A stretch of 64,000 bases of DNA from Aquimarina megaterium XH134 (GCF_000520975.1 NZ_JACB01000006.1:310001-374000); one strand, 5' to 3'; counted from the first letter of the stretch, positions 44,403 through 54,779 are shown. The notes: generated by a model from the sequence alone, not told the origin. Program-made: numbers and translations.

Positions 44403-45149
44403 TCATTCTCCTGTACAGGTAGGTGGACAAGGTTTAGAATATTCAATAAACACTTCATTATCTCCATATTCGATAATCCCGGCTCGTTGCATCATGTTTT
44501 CTACTGGTTCTTTGGGTGTGATCCCAATAACAGGAGTAAACGATATCATATCCTTATACTGAAATTTGTTCATATCTAATCCAGGATAAAATTTTATTTT
44601 TTCGATACCATTTGGCAGATAAGGATTGATCAAATCTGCTGTTACCGTATAAAAAAGTACTCTCTCCATAGGCTTTTTCTTTTCCTTTACGGTAAACAAG
44701 TCATCAACCAGGCTCATATCTACCTCTTCCCAATTATCATGAATCATTTGCTTAAAGGTAAGGGGGACAATTTCTGATCCCAGTTCGGTTTCTTTAATTT
44801 GTGGTTTTTTGATTTTAGGTTTTTGAAAAGCTTCCAGGCCAAAGTATTGTATATTTCCTTCTATATCAACAATCTTAAAAATTGGAAAAAATGTAAACTT
44901 TTCTTTATATCCACGTTTCAAGGCCATGTACATAGTAAAAGTCTTAATCTCTTGTATATCATTAAAACGTTTAACATCGTCTTTGCTCATACTAAAATAA
45001 TATACGCGTTCATATTGCCCTATAGCAGGATCTAGTTTATGAAAATGATGTGTTAATTGTAGTACATCTGCATTTCTCCACAGCGTGGTAGATTCTTTAA
45101 AAATTTCTTCTGTAATTAGGGTGTTTTCTTGTGTGATTACGTTTTCCAT
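44403..45149 (-). CDS. hypothetical protein (248 aa)
   Basis: I do not recognise this protein. It is soluble, with no signal or TM helix. It has an N-terminal helix, a strand-rich middle (FTFFPIFKIVDIEGNIQYFG) and a C-terminal CPPTC motif close to the end (KPCPPTCTGE) that could bind metal or form a disulfide. It is 19 bp upstream of the multi-TM gene on the same strand, so the two may be co-transcribed. Its upstream region holds direct repeats and a palindrome. Confidence 0.65.
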   Translation of the reverse strand: MENVITQENTLITEEIFKESTTLWRNADVLQLTHHFHKLDPAIGQYERVYYFSMSKDDVKRFNDIQEIKTFTMYMALKRGYKEKFTFFPIFKIVDIEGNIQYFGLEAFQKPKIKKPQIKETELGSEIVPLTFKQMIHDNWEEVDMSLVDDLFTVKEKKKPMERVLFYTVTADLINPYLPNGIEKIKFYPGLDMNKFQYKDMISFTPVIGITPKEPVENMMQRAGIIEYGDNEVFIEYSKPCPPTCTGE

Positions 45150-45232
45150 GTGATACTATATTTATAAGTTAATAATTAGTATTAAAGTTAATCAAAAAAA
45201 ACCTGCACGCTTTGTTGCAAAAGGAATTTACA

Positions 45233-45271
45233 GGTAATTACCATATAAAAACACGTATTTACCACGTATTT
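45233..45271. promoter_or_regulatory. palindrome and 11-bp-spaced direct repeats
   Basis: GGTAATTACC at 45233-45242 is a perfect palindrome. CACGTATTT occurs at 45252-45260 and 45263-45271, one helical turn apart (11 bp). Both lie about 85-120 bp upstream of the hypothetical gene that starts at 45149. Repeats spaced by one turn are a common layout for response-regulator binding. Confidence 0.4.
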
Positions 45272-45383
45272 CAATTTCTCGATTTTTTTCGATTTTTTAT
45301 ATGTCTTTTTTAAGAAAACATCAAGACACTACTAACTTGTAAAACGTAAGTGATTTACACAAAAAACAATGTTTGCCACAACA

Positions 45384-46082
45384 TCATTTTCTTAGATAAT
45401 ATCGATAACTTTTATACAGCAGGTAAATGGAAATTAGTAGAATACATATGGCCCACATCCAATAAGTGCCAGGCAGGTAAGCCGCAATCATTTGTGTGTC
45501 AGAATACTGAATTTTCCCGTCTCGTTCGAATTGTTTTGTAAACAGGTACCCTATTTGTAGATATGAACTTAATACACATTGAGTTCCTAAAAACAAGAGT
45601 GTAAAAGCTTCGAGTTTTCTTACTCTAAGAATTGCAATAAAAAAGAGAAGTGCAGCAAAAACGCTTAGGATAATTAATGCCAGCAGTTCATGAATCCACA
45701 AGCATAATGATAGTACCATTATTATAATTAGTGACCATAGTGCAATTTTAGAGCTTATTTTATTTCTGGCCGAAGCTATAAGTATAGCTCCCGAAATTGC
45801 CGGACCCAACAAACCTCCCGCTGCAGTAATACTTCTGGCGATACTAAAAGGTAAGTAACTGGCCGAAACATTAGAGTACGCTACACCTCCTCCGTTTTCG
45901 TATATTTCGAGGTAGATAAACTTACCTCCCACCAATATTGCTGTTAAGCCATGGCCCATTTCATGAAACCAGGTACCTAATAGTAATAACGGGTATTGTA
46001 TAAATCCAAAATAAGGTAGTTGCCATAATAAAAAAACAAGCAGACTAATTCCTAGTATAGAGAGCAAGGGGTAGTTTTTCAT
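45384..46082 (-). CDS. M50-type membrane metallopeptidase
   Basis: This 232-residue protein has six or so TM helices and the zinc motif WFHEMGHGLTAILVGG at about 40-55 (HExxH inside a helix), followed by GGVAYSN. This matches the M50B-like family. Members cut proteins within the membrane or are inactive relatives. The usual second site (a distal Asp motif) is not obvious, so activity is uncertain. It is the last gene of a minus-strand run from 47995. Confidence 0.78.
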   Translation of the reverse strand: MKNYPLLSILGISLLVFLLWQLPYFGFIQYPLLLLGTWFHEMGHGLTAILVGGKFIYLEIYENGGGVAYSNVSASYLPFSIARSITAAGGLLGPAISGAILIASARNKISSKIALWSLIIIMVLSLCLWIHELLALIILSVFAALLFFIAILRVRKLEAFTLLFLGTQCVLSSYLQIGYLFTKQFERDGKIQYSDTQMIAAYLPGTYWMWAICILLISIYLLYKSYRYYLRK

Positions 46083-46142
46083 GCAATCAAAGTTTTACAC
46101 TTAAAATACATAACGATTTTTATGGCTAAAAATTGAAGTGCT

Positions 46143-46814
46143 CTATTTCTTACCTTTTACAATAATTACAATTTCGCCTTTTGGAGGCTTATTTTCAAAA
46201 TGCTTTATGACTTCTGCTGTGCTTCCTCGTATAGTTTCTTCGTGAAGTTTACTTAGTTCTCGTGATACCGAAACTTGTCGATCTACACCAAAATAGGTTG
46301 CAAAATCTCTCAAAGTTTTAATCAGTTTATGTGGAGATTCATAAAACACCATCGTTCTAGATTCTTCGGATAAAAATTTTAACCTGGTTTGTCTTCCTTT
46401 TTTTACGGGTAGAAATCCTTCAAAGATGAACTTATCATTAGGTAAGCCACTATTAACCAAAGCAGGTACAAAAGCTGTTGCTCCAGGAAGGCATTCTACC
46501 GCTATTCCTTGCTCTACACATGCTCTGGTGAGTAAAAATCCAGGATCACTTATTGCGGGAGTACCTGCATCACTTATTAAGGCAATAGTTTCTCCAGCAT
46601 TTAATTTCTGAATAATACGATCCACCATTTTATGCTCATTATGCATATGATGACTTTGCATAGGGGTTGTTATTTCAAAATGTTTCAACAATTTTCCGCT
46701 GGTTCGGGTATCTTCGGCTAATATCAAATCTGCCCCCTCAAGAACTTTTATAGCTCTAAAAGTCATATCATCAAGATTCCCAATTGGCGTAGGTACGAGG
46801 TATAATTTTGACAT
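46143..46814 (-). CDS. rsmI: 16S rRNA 2'-O-ribose C1402 methyltransferase
   Basis: This 223-residue SAM enzyme of the tetrapyrrole-methylase fold has LYLVPTPIGNLDDMTFRA at the start, LAEDTRTSGKLL, ISDAGTPAISDPGF (about 82) and VFYESPHKLI (about 155). It is shorter than E. coli RsmI (about 286) because it lacks the C-terminal extension, as usual in Bacteroidota. It methylates C1402 of 16S rRNA in the P site. It overlaps the DoxX-like gene by one base. Confidence 0.94.
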   Translation of the reverse strand: MSKLYLVPTPIGNLDDMTFRAIKVLEGADLILAEDTRTSGKLLKHFEITTPMQSHHMHNEHKMVDRIIQKLNAGETIALISDAGTPAISDPGFLLTRACVEQGIAVECLPGATAFVPALVNSGLPNDKFIFEGFLPVKKGRQTRLKFLSEESRTMVFYESPHKLIKTLRDFATYFGVDRQVSVSRELSKLHEETIRGSTAEVIKHFENKPPKGEIVIIVKGKK

Positions 46815-47158
46815 TAAGGTCTTATTTTTTTACCAATAGCGTAGGAAACGACAAGGATTAAAATTGCATATACAGATAACCCTATGGGGTGCTCTGCATG
46901 ATAATGTGCTAAAGTAGCCAATACCAAATCAAAGAAGAAACCTGCATATGCCCACTCTTTGAGCCATTTTATTTTATTTGTTAGAATAGCTGTTATCCCT
47001 AACACTTTAGCCACTGCCAGGGGAATTACTATATATGTAGGGTAATTAAAACTTTCGAAAAAACCTTTTACCATTTCAGTTTTAAAAAAATACATCTGGG
47101 CAGAATACAGCATTATAGCGCATAAAGCAATCGTGGCAATCCAATATATAATTTTCAT
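46814..47158 (-). CDS. DoxX-like four-TM membrane protein
   Basis: This 114-residue protein has four TM helices (about 4-22, 43-60, 68-84, 92-108), the size and layout of the DoxX-like family. YPTYIVIPLAVAKVLG in helix 2 fits the family pattern. DoxX proteins have been linked to quinone or thiol redox chemistry in a few cases; here the role is unknown. It is coupled to rsmI by a one-base overlap. Confidence 0.8.
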   Translation of the reverse strand: MKIIYWIATIALCAIMLYSAQMYFFKTEMVKGFFESFNYPTYIVIPLAVAKVLGITAILTNKIKWLKEWAYAGFFFDLVLATLAHYHAEHPIGLSVYAILILVVSYAIGKKIRP

Positions 47159-47167
47159 AATCTTTAT

Positions 47168-47995
47168 TTAGTGATCAAATTTACTAAGAACAATATCCAT
47201 AAAACGCTCTTCATACTCTTCTTTACCTTCCCAATTTTGATAATCGGGCTTTATCATAGTTGTGATAAATTCTTCTGCTTCACTTTTACCTCTTAATGTA
47301 TTTAATTGGGATAATACACGATTATAATCAGGAGCACTCCCCCCAAAAAGGTATTTTATAAATGCTAAACGATCATTAAGCCCGATATGAATTTCTTTTC
47401 TTAATTGATCATTAAGAGATTTAGGCCGATCATTAGCATCTGATATATCTTCTACAGTTGGAGTAATATTCTCCTTATCATTTTTTTCATATGTCGATTG
47501 AGGAGGGATCGAATCTGAAAAAGAAACCGATTCTTCTGCTACTTTAGTACTTGCAGGTACAAAAAGATCTTCGGTAACCCTCGCATTAATTTCTTCAATA
47601 ATAATCTCAGGTTTATTTTCTATAGTATCAATACTAGCCTCTTTTTGTTCCTGATCACTCTTTGGCGAAGAAAATTCCTCGGGGATAGATTCTTCCTTTT
47701 TGTCAGAAATTGGTTTGGGATCAATAATTGCTTTGATTTTTTGCCTTACTTTTTTTAATTCGTCTGATTCATTTGATGTTTCAGAGACATCTGGTTCATT
47801 AGTATCCAGAGCTTCTTTAATCTGACCAATAGTAGGCTGTGGCCCTGCAAAATGAGATTCAGAAAAATTAAGAATAGTTAACTTTTCATATAACTCACGG
47901 GCTTCTTCCTGTAACTGAGATAAGGTAGTCTTATCCTTAAGTTGTAATATTCTATGGGCAATACTTATAAGTTCCGCTTCCAATTTCTTCTTCAT
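47168..47995 (-). CDS. conserved hypothetical protein with acidic disordered middle (275 aa)
   Basis: The protein has a helical N-terminus (about 1-45), a long low-complexity acidic stretch (about 65-185), and a conserved C-terminal block (LNDRLAFIKYLFGG, YNRVLSQLNTL, MIKPDYQNWEGKEEYEERF) that recurs in Bacteroidota proteins of unknown function as I remember them. It has no signal peptide or TM helix. It is first in the minus-strand run ahead of DoxX and rsmI, and divergent from tdk. Confidence 0.75.
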   Translation of the reverse strand: MKKKLEAELISIAHRILQLKDKTTLSQLQEEARELYEKLTILNFSESHFAGPQPTIGQIKEALDTNEPDVSETSNESDELKKVRQKIKAIIDPKPISDKKEESIPEEFSSPKSDQEQKEASIDTIENKPEIIIEEINARVTEDLFVPASTKVAEESVSFSDSIPPQSTYEKNDKENITPTVEDISDANDRPKSLNDQLRKEIHIGLNDRLAFIKYLFGGSAPDYNRVLSQLNTLRGKSEAEEFITTMIKPDYQNWEGKEEYEERFMDIVLSKFDH

Positions 47996-48100
47996 AACTT
48001 TCTTATTCGTTTACAATACTGCTTTTTGTTTTTTAATAAATTTACCTCATCTTTAGAGTAAGGAGAAGGGATTTCTTTAATTGATGCTGAAAAATACAAA

Positions 48101-48748
48101 ATGTTTCTCGAAAATACGGTAAATCATAAAGAGCAATTTGGGTGGATAGAAGTAATCTGTGGTTCTATGTTTTCGGGTAAAACCGAAGAATTGATTCGCA
48201 GATTAAAACGTGCACAATTTGCCAAACAAAATGTTGAAATTTTTAAACCTGCAATTGATGTTAGGTATAACGATGAAATGGTAGTCTCTCATGACGCTAA
48301 TGAGATTCGTTCTACTCCTGTTCCTGCAGCAGCTAATATTAGAATTCTGGCCGATACCTGTGATGTTGTTGGTATCGATGAAGCACAATTCTTTGATGAT
48401 GAAATTGTATCGGTCTGCAATGATTTGGCGAATAAAGGAATTCGCGTTATCGTTGCAGGGTTAGACATGGATTTTAAAGGAAATCCTTTTGGCCCCATGC
48501 CCGCATTGATGGCTACAGCAGAATATGTGACCAAAGTACATGCCGTTTGTACCAGGACAGGAAATCTTGCTCAGTTTAGTTATAGAAAATCTACCAAAGA
48601 TGATTTGGTTTTATTAGGAGAAACAGACGAGTATGAACCTTTAAGTCGAGCTGCATATTATAAAGCCATGCTGAAAGAAAAAGTAAATCAAATGGAGGTT
48701 AAAGATCCTAAAGAAGTATCAAAAAAAACTGAAAAAACTGATGAGTAG
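48101..48748 (+). CDS. tdk: thymidine kinase (type II)
   Basis: This 215-residue enzyme has the P-loop [15 protein letters not shown] (about 25-40), the Asp-Glu pair in [12 protein letters not shown] (about 92) and the lasso region [21 protein letters not shown] (about 145-165). In most type II enzymes the lasso carries a CxxC pair and a later pair that bind structural zinc; here only one Cys remains and [12 protein letters not shown] replaces the second pair, which I recall as typical of Bacteroidota. It phosphorylates thymidine in salvage. It overlaps alr by 8 bp. Confidence 0.94.
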   Translation: MFLENTVNHKEQFGWIEVICGSMFSGKTEELIRRLKRAQFAKQNVEIFKPAIDVRYNDEMVVSHDANEIRSTPVPAAANIRILADTCDVVGIDEAQFFDDEIVSVCNDLANKGIRVIVAGLDMDFKGNPFGPMPALMATAEYVTKVHAVCTRTGNLAQFSYRKSTKDDLVLLGETDEYEPLSRAAYYKAMLKEKVNQMEVKDPKEVSKKTEKTDE

Positions 48749-49853
48749 CGTAAAAGAAACCGTTTTGCAGATCAACCTGGCTCATCTTACTCATAATTTT
48801 AATTATTTAAAAAGCAAGGTTAACTCTAATGTTAAAATCTTAGCTGTAGTAAAAGCTTCGGGATATGGCAGTGATGCTTCTGTAATTGCAAAACACTTAG
48901 AAAAAATAGGAGCCGATTATTTTGCCGTTGCTTATGTTTCAGAAGGTATTGCACTTCGAGAATCAGGAATAAAAACTCCTATTCTGGTATTGCACCCACA
49001 GCCTATAAATTTTCAAAAATTAATCGAATATCAATTAGAGCCTAGTCTATATAGCTTAAGAGTTCTCAAAACATTTATAACAACAGCTACTACTTTGGGT
49101 CAAAAAGAGTATCCGGTTCATATCAAATTCAATACAGGGTTAAACCGAATCGGTTTTTGGGAAAATGATATTGACCATATTATTGAAAATCTCAATACAA
49201 CTGAAGCGATTAAAGTAGTTGCTCTTCTTTCTCATCTGGCGGCTAGTGAAGATGCTTCAGAAAGAGATTTTACGATACAACAGATCAATTCTTTTAATAA
49301 AATTGCTAATCATATGATTGATAAGTTAGGGTACACACCCATACTTCATCAATCTAATACCTCTGGGATTCTTAATTATCCCGAAGCACATTTTGGTATG
49401 GTAAGAGCCGGGATAGGATTGTATGGATACGGAAACGATGCAAAATACGATGCTGCATTAAAACCTGTGGCAGGATTAAAATCGGTAATCTCGCAAATTC
49501 ATGAGTTAGAACCTGGAGAATCATTAGGGTATAACCGAGCATTCATTGCTTCAGAATTTACAAAAACCGCTACCATACCTATCGGGCACGCCGATGGGAT
49601 TAGCAGACAGTATGGAAATAAAAAAGGATTTGTAACCATACATAATAAAAAAGCTTATGTTATTGGTAATGTATGTATGGATATGATCATGGTAGACGTT
49701 ACCTATATTGATTGTAAAGAAGGAGATGAAGTGGTTATTTTTGATGCAGATTCGAGTGCAGCCACAGTAGCCGAAAATTCTGGAACAATCTCTTATGAAC
49801 TACTTACTGCAATTTCTCCTAGGGTAAAACGTGTTGTTGTCGACGATAATTGA
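48741..49853 (+). CDS. alr: alanine racemase
   Basis: This 370-residue fold-III PLP enzyme has the cofactor Lys in [14 protein letters not shown] (about 37), RIGFW (about 136), and [11 protein letters not shown] (about 312). The second catalytic residue, Tyr, lies in [11 protein letters not shown] (about 260). It makes D-alanine for peptidoglycan. Its start overlaps the end of tdk. Confidence 0.96.
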   Translation: MSSVKETVLQINLAHLTHNFNYLKSKVNSNVKILAVVKASGYGSDASVIAKHLEKIGADYFAVAYVSEGIALRESGIKTPILVLHPQPINFQKLIEYQLEPSLYSLRVLKTFITTATTLGQKEYPVHIKFNTGLNRIGFWENDIDHIIENLNTTEAIKVVALLSHLAASEDASERDFTIQQINSFNKIANHMIDKLGYTPILHQSNTSGILNYPEAHFGMVRAGIGLYGYGNDAKYDAALKPVAGLKSVISQIHELEPGESLGYNRAFIASEFTKTATIPIGHADGISRQYGNKKGFVTIHNKKAYVIGNVCMDMIMVDVTYIDCKEGDEVVIFDADSSAATVAENSGTISYELLTAISPRVKRVVVDDN

Positions 49854-49954
49854 TTTTTAACGAAAAACGAAACGTATTAGACAGAACCATTCTTATAATT
49901 ATTTTAATTTTTCGTTAAATTAGTGCATTACTAACTATCTAAATAAAATTAATT

Positions 49955-50371
49955 ATGGGGTTTTTTAAAGATTTTAAATCTTTCTTACTAAAAGGAGACA
50001 TCGTTGCGCTAGCTACTGCTGTTGTAATCGGCGGTGCATTTAATAAAATTGTTGGTTCTGCTGTAGCAGATATTATAATGCCTATTGTTGGTGTTATAAC
50101 TGGTGGAACAGATTTTACTCAAAAGTTTATTGCTCTCGATGGTGGAGAATACGCTACTCTTGCTGCTGCCCAAGAAGCAGGAGCTGCCGTTATGACCTAT
50201 GGTAACCTGATACAGGCAATAATTAATTTTATTATTGTAGGTTTATTTATCTTTATGGTACTTAAAGCATATGAAAAATCTAAAAAGAAAGAAGAAGAAG
50301 CTCCCGCAGCACCAGCCGGACCAACTCAAGAAGAGTTATTAGCAGAGATACGAGATTTATTAAAAAAATAA
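49955..50371 (+). CDS. mscL: large-conductance mechanosensitive channel
   Basis: This 138-residue protein begins [33 protein letters not shown], the MscL N-terminal helix and TM1, with a periplasmic loop (about 50-75) and TM2 (about 80-105), and ends in an acidic-basic coiled coil (SKKKEEEAP...). It opens under membrane tension to release solutes on osmotic downshock. It is followed by a clear terminator. Confidence 0.95.
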   Translation: MGFFKDFKSFLLKGDIVALATAVVIGGAFNKIVGSAVADIIMPIVGVITGGTDFTQKFIALDGGEYATLAAAQEAGAAVMTYGNLIQAIINFIIVGLFIFMVLKAYEKSKKKEEEAPAAPAGPTQEELLAEIRDLLKK

Positions 50372-50433
50372 AATGCTCAATAGTATAACGAATTATCTAT
50401 AGCTACCGCTATACTACATATTCTAACACACTA

Positions 50434-50465
50434 AACCGCCCAAATTAAGGGCGGTTCTTTTTTAC
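50434..50465 (+). terminator. terminator after mscL
   Basis: AACCGCCC (50434-50441) pairs with GGGCGGTT (50449-50456), loop AAATTAA, followed by CTTTTTTT. Confidence 0.92.
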
Positions 50466-50608
50466 ACATTGTTATATAATAAACAAATGGTACAAATTTT
50501 TATATTTTCAATATAAATGCTTGTCGTCTAGGAAATATTCCTCAAATTTGTATGAAATTAAAAAGTGTATGACTTTCGCTATGCGAAAATGAAAACAAAT
50601 ATAAACTG

Positions 50609-51601
50609 ATGAAAGTAGCTGTAGTAGGTGCTACCGGTCTGGTAGGAACCGTAATGTTAAAAGTATTAGAAGAAAGAAATTTTCCGGTAACAGAATTAAT
50701 TCCTGTAGCGTCAGAACGATCTATTGGGAAACAAATTTCATATAAAGGCAAGGAGTTTTCTGTAGTAGGACTTGCTACTGCTATAGAAATGAAACCAGAT
50801 GTTGCCTTATTCTCTGCTGGAGGAAGTACTTCTCAAGAATGGGCTCCAAAATTTGCAGAAGCAGGAATAACTGTTATCGATAACTCGTCTGCATGGAGAA
50901 TGGATCCTACAAAAAAACTAGTTGTTCCAGAAATCAATGCTAAATCGCTGACCAAAGAAGATAAAATTATTGCTAATCCTAATTGTTCTACTATACAATT
51001 GGTTATGGCTTTGGGTCCATTACACGATAAATATAAGATAAACCGTGCTGTGATTTCTACGTACCAATCTATAACAGGTACTGGAGTAAAAGCAGTACAG
51101 CAATTAGAAAATGAATATGCTGGTGAAAAAGGAGAAATGGCATATCCATATCCTATTCACCGTAATGCCATCCCACACTGTGATGTGTTTCAGGAAAACG
51201 GGTATACCAAAGAAGAAATGAAGTTGGTAAACGAAACTCAAAAAATCCTTGATGACCGCACTATCGCAGTAACAGCAACAGCAATTCGTATTCCTGTAGT
51301 TGGTGGGCATAGTGAGAGTGTTAATATCGAATTTGATAGTGATTTCAATGAAAATGAAATACGACAACTTCTAAACGAAACATCTGGAGTTACTGTACAG
51401 GATAATCCTGATACCAATACGTATCCTATGCCAATCTATGCCGAAGGCAAAAACGATGTTTTTGTAGGCAGAATTAGAAGGGATCACTCTAGAGAGAATG
51501 CTCTTAATATGTGGATAGTATCAGATAATCTGCGTAAAGGAGCTGCTACTAATGCAGTACAAATAGGAGAATACCTGGTCGAAAACGAGCTTATAGGGTA
51601 G
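50609..51601 (+). CDS. asd: aspartate-semialdehyde dehydrogenase
   Basis: This 330-residue enzyme has the NADP-binding VVGATGLVGTVML (about 4-17), the catalytic Cys in IIANPNCSTIQLV (about 129) and the His region RIPVVGGHSESVNIE (about 230). It reduces aspartyl phosphate to the semialdehyde that leads to lysine, diaminopimelate, methionine and threonine. It is transcribed alone, closed by a strong terminator. Confidence 0.96.
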   Translation: MKVAVVGATGLVGTVMLKVLEERNFPVTELIPVASERSIGKQISYKGKEFSVVGLATAIEMKPDVALFSAGGSTSQEWAPKFAEAGITVIDNSSAWRMDPTKKLVVPEINAKSLTKEDKIIANPNCSTIQLVMALGPLHDKYKINRAVISTYQSITGTGVKAVQQLENEYAGEKGEMAYPYPIHRNAIPHCDVFQENGYTKEEMKLVNETQKILDDRTIAVTATAIRIPVVGGHSESVNIEFDSDFNENEIRQLLNETSGVTVQDNPDTNTYPMPIYAEGKNDVFVGRIRRDHSRENALNMWIVSDNLRKGAATNAVQIGEYLVENELIG

Positions 51602-51621
51602 TCTATCGCAACAAAATGATA

Positions 51622-51663
51622 AAAAAAACCCTTGCTTTCTTAATGTAAGCAAGGGTTTTTTTT
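51622..51663. terminator. bidirectional terminator between asd and the M14 gene
   Basis: AACCCTTGCTT (51627-51637) pairs with AAGCAAGGGTT (51647-51657), flanked by A runs on the left and T runs on the right. It can stop both convergent transcripts. Confidence 0.92.
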
Positions 51664-51683
51664 ATCTAATTACAATAATTTCG

Positions 51684-54230
51684 TCATTCTCTCACTTTAG
51701 GCACAGATATATGATTTCCTAAAAACAATGCATTCAAAAATAGACGATTGGTGCCATACCAAGAACCCCTAAAATTGGGGTTATCAGCAAATAGAATTAC
51801 ACGTCCACTGCCTAACTTACTTACAATTAGCGAAGCCGAAGGTTTTAAGTAATTTTCATAGTTATCAGCAGAAATATAACCATCAATATGTGCGTTTTCT
51901 GTATATTTTGCAATCGTAGAATATGGGTTTTTACTGGGCGCAATAAACACTTCATTATTTTTATATACCGGAAGAGAAGTATCACGATACCCAAAACCTA
52001 AAGGATGAGTGATATCCAGATCAACTTCAAAAATAGCACCCCCCAAACGTTCACGACCAATATGCTCCCCTGCATCAACATATGATAATCGTTTTATTAC
52101 TTTATTCTTTGTCGTATCCTTTGGTTTTTTGATAAGTTTCTCCTTTACAATTTTCTTATCAATCGCCCATTTTGAAGCCCTTGCAATAGTAATTAAGGTA
52201 TTTCCTTGTGATACCCAATCTTTTATTTTTTTCTGATGAAGAGAATCTAATGTATTATATCTTCCCGAAACCATAACCAACATATTATATTTCTTTAGAG
52301 GTACATTGCCAAAACCACTCATTTGTAATTTTGTTATAGGCATATGCACTCGTGTATCCAGCAAATGCCACACCTCTCCTGCTTCATAAGAACTAACGGC
52401 TTCACCAACTAGTAATAATGCTTTTGGTTTATCCAACTTCTGAAAATTTCTGCTTCCTAAATCAATTCCTGATACGCTAAAACCAGAATCTACTGAATAT
52501 ATGGGCACATCATATTTATCCTGTGCTTCTTTAATGATTGCATAAACCTCGTCATTGGCTTTCTTCTGCTTACTTACCGGTACCATCACACTACCATAAT
52601 TAAAGCTTTTATTCCCTTCTGAAGTTATACTACTAAAAGGTTTAAATGCTGAAGCTACTTTTAATCCTTTAGACTGCATAAAATATAAAGCTGCCGGGGC
52701 ATTATAATCATCCCAATCCATGATATATGCATAGTCAGATTTTGATACTTTTGAAACATTCACCAATCCATCTGTTGAGAGAATTTCCTCGCTTATATCA
52801 GCAGATTTTATGCCTTTATATTTCATATTATAAAAATTGGCTATACTCCAGGCCGAAGCATCATAAAACACACTATCACGATACTTATTATAGGTTTCAA
52901 AAACCGTTTGTACCATACGCTGTTGAGGCTGCTTTACAGGCACAACAAAACGCGATCCTTTTTTATAAACCTTTATATGATGAAGTAATAATTTATCTAT
53001 AAAAGCTTTATTTCTATTATGATCGTAAGCATCCCCAAACTCATACGCCTCATTTCCTTTTTTGAAAGTATTACTAACTGCTGATTTAAAAAAGTCTTGT
53101 TGGTATTTACGTAGTTTGCTCTTATTATCAACTGCAGCTTTAATAGTGGCGATACTAGATACATATTGATTACGAATCGTAAATGGAAACGATATGGTTC
53201 CATAATCTGTATCCTGTAAATGTCCGCGAGAACTAGCTTGTTCAAACAATAGTGCTAATGCTCCTTGTAAATCAGGATAAGAAGAACCATATCCAGGATA
53301 GGTGCCGTCAAAAGCTTCTTTGGTAAAATAAAATGATCCAATATTATCCAGAGCTTTAGAAAAATAAGGAGCAAACAAATTGTTTAGATCTTCATAATTC
53401 TCTTTAGGCATAATAGGGTCCTGAGAACCAATGGGTTTCATAGGTTCAAAAAAATAGGTGCTATTCGTTCCCATTTCATGAAAGTCGGTCACCACATTAG
53501 GATACCACTCATGATACCATTGTAATTTTCCTCGACTCTCTGGATTAATACCTAGCAACCAATCACGATTAAGATCAAACCAATAATGATTCGTACGTCC
53601 CCGAGGCCACATTTCATTATGCTCTGCATCATAATTATCACTTACCAAAGGAGTTCCTCTAAATTGGTTTGCCCATTGCGTATGTCTGTCACGCCCATCT
53701 GGATTGATTGTCGGATCAATAAATATTACAGCATTTTCTATATAATTTTTCACTTCTGCACTAGTAGATGCCACCAGTGTATATGCTGTTAACATAGCAG
53801 CTTCTGAACTAGAAGGTTCATTACCATGTACGTTATATCCTAATTGAACAAAAATAGGTATTGCATCATAGTTAGCAGATGTCTCAGAAGGATTGGTGAA
53901 TGCCAAATGCTGCTGTTTTAGCACAGAAAGCTTATTTAGATTCTCTGGATTAGAAACAGTAAGTATTACTAATTTTCTGTTTTCATGAGTTTTTCCATAG
54001 CTAGTGATCGTTGCCCGATCAGAAGTTTGTGCAAGTTTAATAAAATATGCTACAATTTGATCATGGCGCGTATGCTGCTGCCCAATAGGATATCCAAGAA
54101 ATTCTTCGGGTGAAGGGATTTCTGAATTAAAAGGTGCTTTGTCTTTAAGAAAATAATCCTGCGCAGTAGCAGAAAAAACAGAGAATACACAAACCAAAAA
54201 GTTGATTTTTAGCAAGTTAATTAGTTTCAT
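51684..54230 (-). CDS. secreted M14 zinc carboxypeptidase
   Basis: This 848-residue protein has a signal peptide (FLVCVFSVFSATAQ). The M14 domain shows YNVHGNEPSSSEAA (HxxE zinc ligands, about 131-142), DLNRDW near 215, DFHEMGTNS (third zinc His, about 251) and ALLFEQASSRG (catalytic Glu, about 335). A large C-terminal region of about 450 residues resembles a glutamine-amidotransferase-like fold found in long Bacteroidota M14 enzymes. It should trim peptides outside the cytoplasm. No sorting tail is evident. Confidence 0.88.
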   Translation of the reverse strand: MKLINLLKINFLVCVFSVFSATAQDYFLKDKAPFNSEIPSPEEFLGYPIGQQHTRHDQIVAYFIKLAQTSDRATITSYGKTHENRKLVILTVSNPENLNKLSVLKQQHLAFTNPSETSANYDAIPIFVQLGYNVHGNEPSSSEAAMLTAYTLVASTSAEVKNYIENAVIFIDPTINPDGRDRHTQWANQFRGTPLVSDNYDAEHNEMWPRGRTNHYWFDLNRDWLLGINPESRGKLQWYHEWYPNVVTDFHEMGTNSTYFFEPMKPIGSQDPIMPKENYEDLNNLFAPYFSKALDNIGSFYFTKEAFDGTYPGYGSSYPDLQGALALLFEQASSRGHLQDTDYGTISFPFTIRNQYVSSIATIKAAVDNKSKLRKYQQDFFKSAVSNTFKKGNEAYEFGDAYDHNRNKAFIDKLLLHHIKVYKKGSRFVVPVKQPQQRMVQTVFETYNKYRDSVFYDASAWSIANFYNMKYKGIKSADISEEILSTDGLVNVSKVSKSDYAYIMDWDDYNAPAALYFMQSKGLKVASAFKPFSSITSEGNKSFNYGSVMVPVSKQKKANDEVYAIIKEAQDKYDVPIYSVDSGFSVSGIDLGSRNFQKLDKPKALLLVGEAVSSYEAGEVWHLLDTRVHMPITKLQMSGFGNVPLKKYNMLVMVSGRYNTLDSLHQKKIKDWVSQGNTLITIARASKWAIDKKIVKEKLIKKPKDTTKNKVIKRLSYVDAGEHIGRERLGGAIFEVDLDITHPLGFGYRDTSLPVYKNNEVFIAPSKNPYSTIAKYTENAHIDGYISADNYENYLKPSASLIVSKLGSGRVILFADNPNFRGSWYGTNRLFLNALFLGNHISVPKVRE

Positions 54231-54410
54231 TAGTTGTTAGATTAAATAGATTAGCCACATAAAAATAATTGAAGTCACTTATAATAAAGAGACAGATCAA
54301 TGTATAATCTCGAAAGGTATTTTTTTAACTCTGGTTTTCCTTGATATTTGTAAGGTTTTTAACATTTCTCCCTCTAATACAGCAATTTAATCCCTTAAAA
54401 AATATTAAAA

Positions 54411-54779
54411 ATGAATAAATTGATTTTAATCTTAAGAATACTATTGGGAGCGATGTTAGTCGTTTTTGGAAGTAATAAATTTTTTGAATTTATGCCTGCT
54501 TTTGAATTTGCCAATCCCGATGCTGGTATTTTTTTTGGTGCATTAGCCAATAGTTATGTACTAAAAGTAGTAGGAATCATCGAAGTGATTGTTGGACTTT
54601 TGCTTCTTACAAATAAAGCCATTCCCTTTGCCTTGATATTATTAGCCCCTATTTCTGTAAACATTATTTTATTTCATGCCACATTAGATCCCGCCAATAT
54701 TGGTCCCGGAGCATTAGTCTTCCTTATAAACGCTTTCTTAATATTTAAATATTGGGACAAGTATAAAACACTTTTCTAA
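54411..54779 (+). CDS. DoxX-family membrane protein
   Basis: This 122-residue protein has four TM helices (about 3-22, 47-65, 70-88, 96-113). ILLGAMLVVFGSNKFFEF at the start and SYVLKVVGIIEVIVGLLLL match the DoxX family. Its function is unknown. It is upstream of the S9 peptidase with 195 bp between them and so probably separate. Confidence 0.82.
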   Translation: MNKLILILRILLGAMLVVFGSNKFFEFMPAFEFANPDAGIFFGALANSYVLKVVGIIEVIVGLLLLTNKAIPFALILLAPISVNIILFHATLDPANIGPGALVFLINAFLIFKYWDKYKTLF

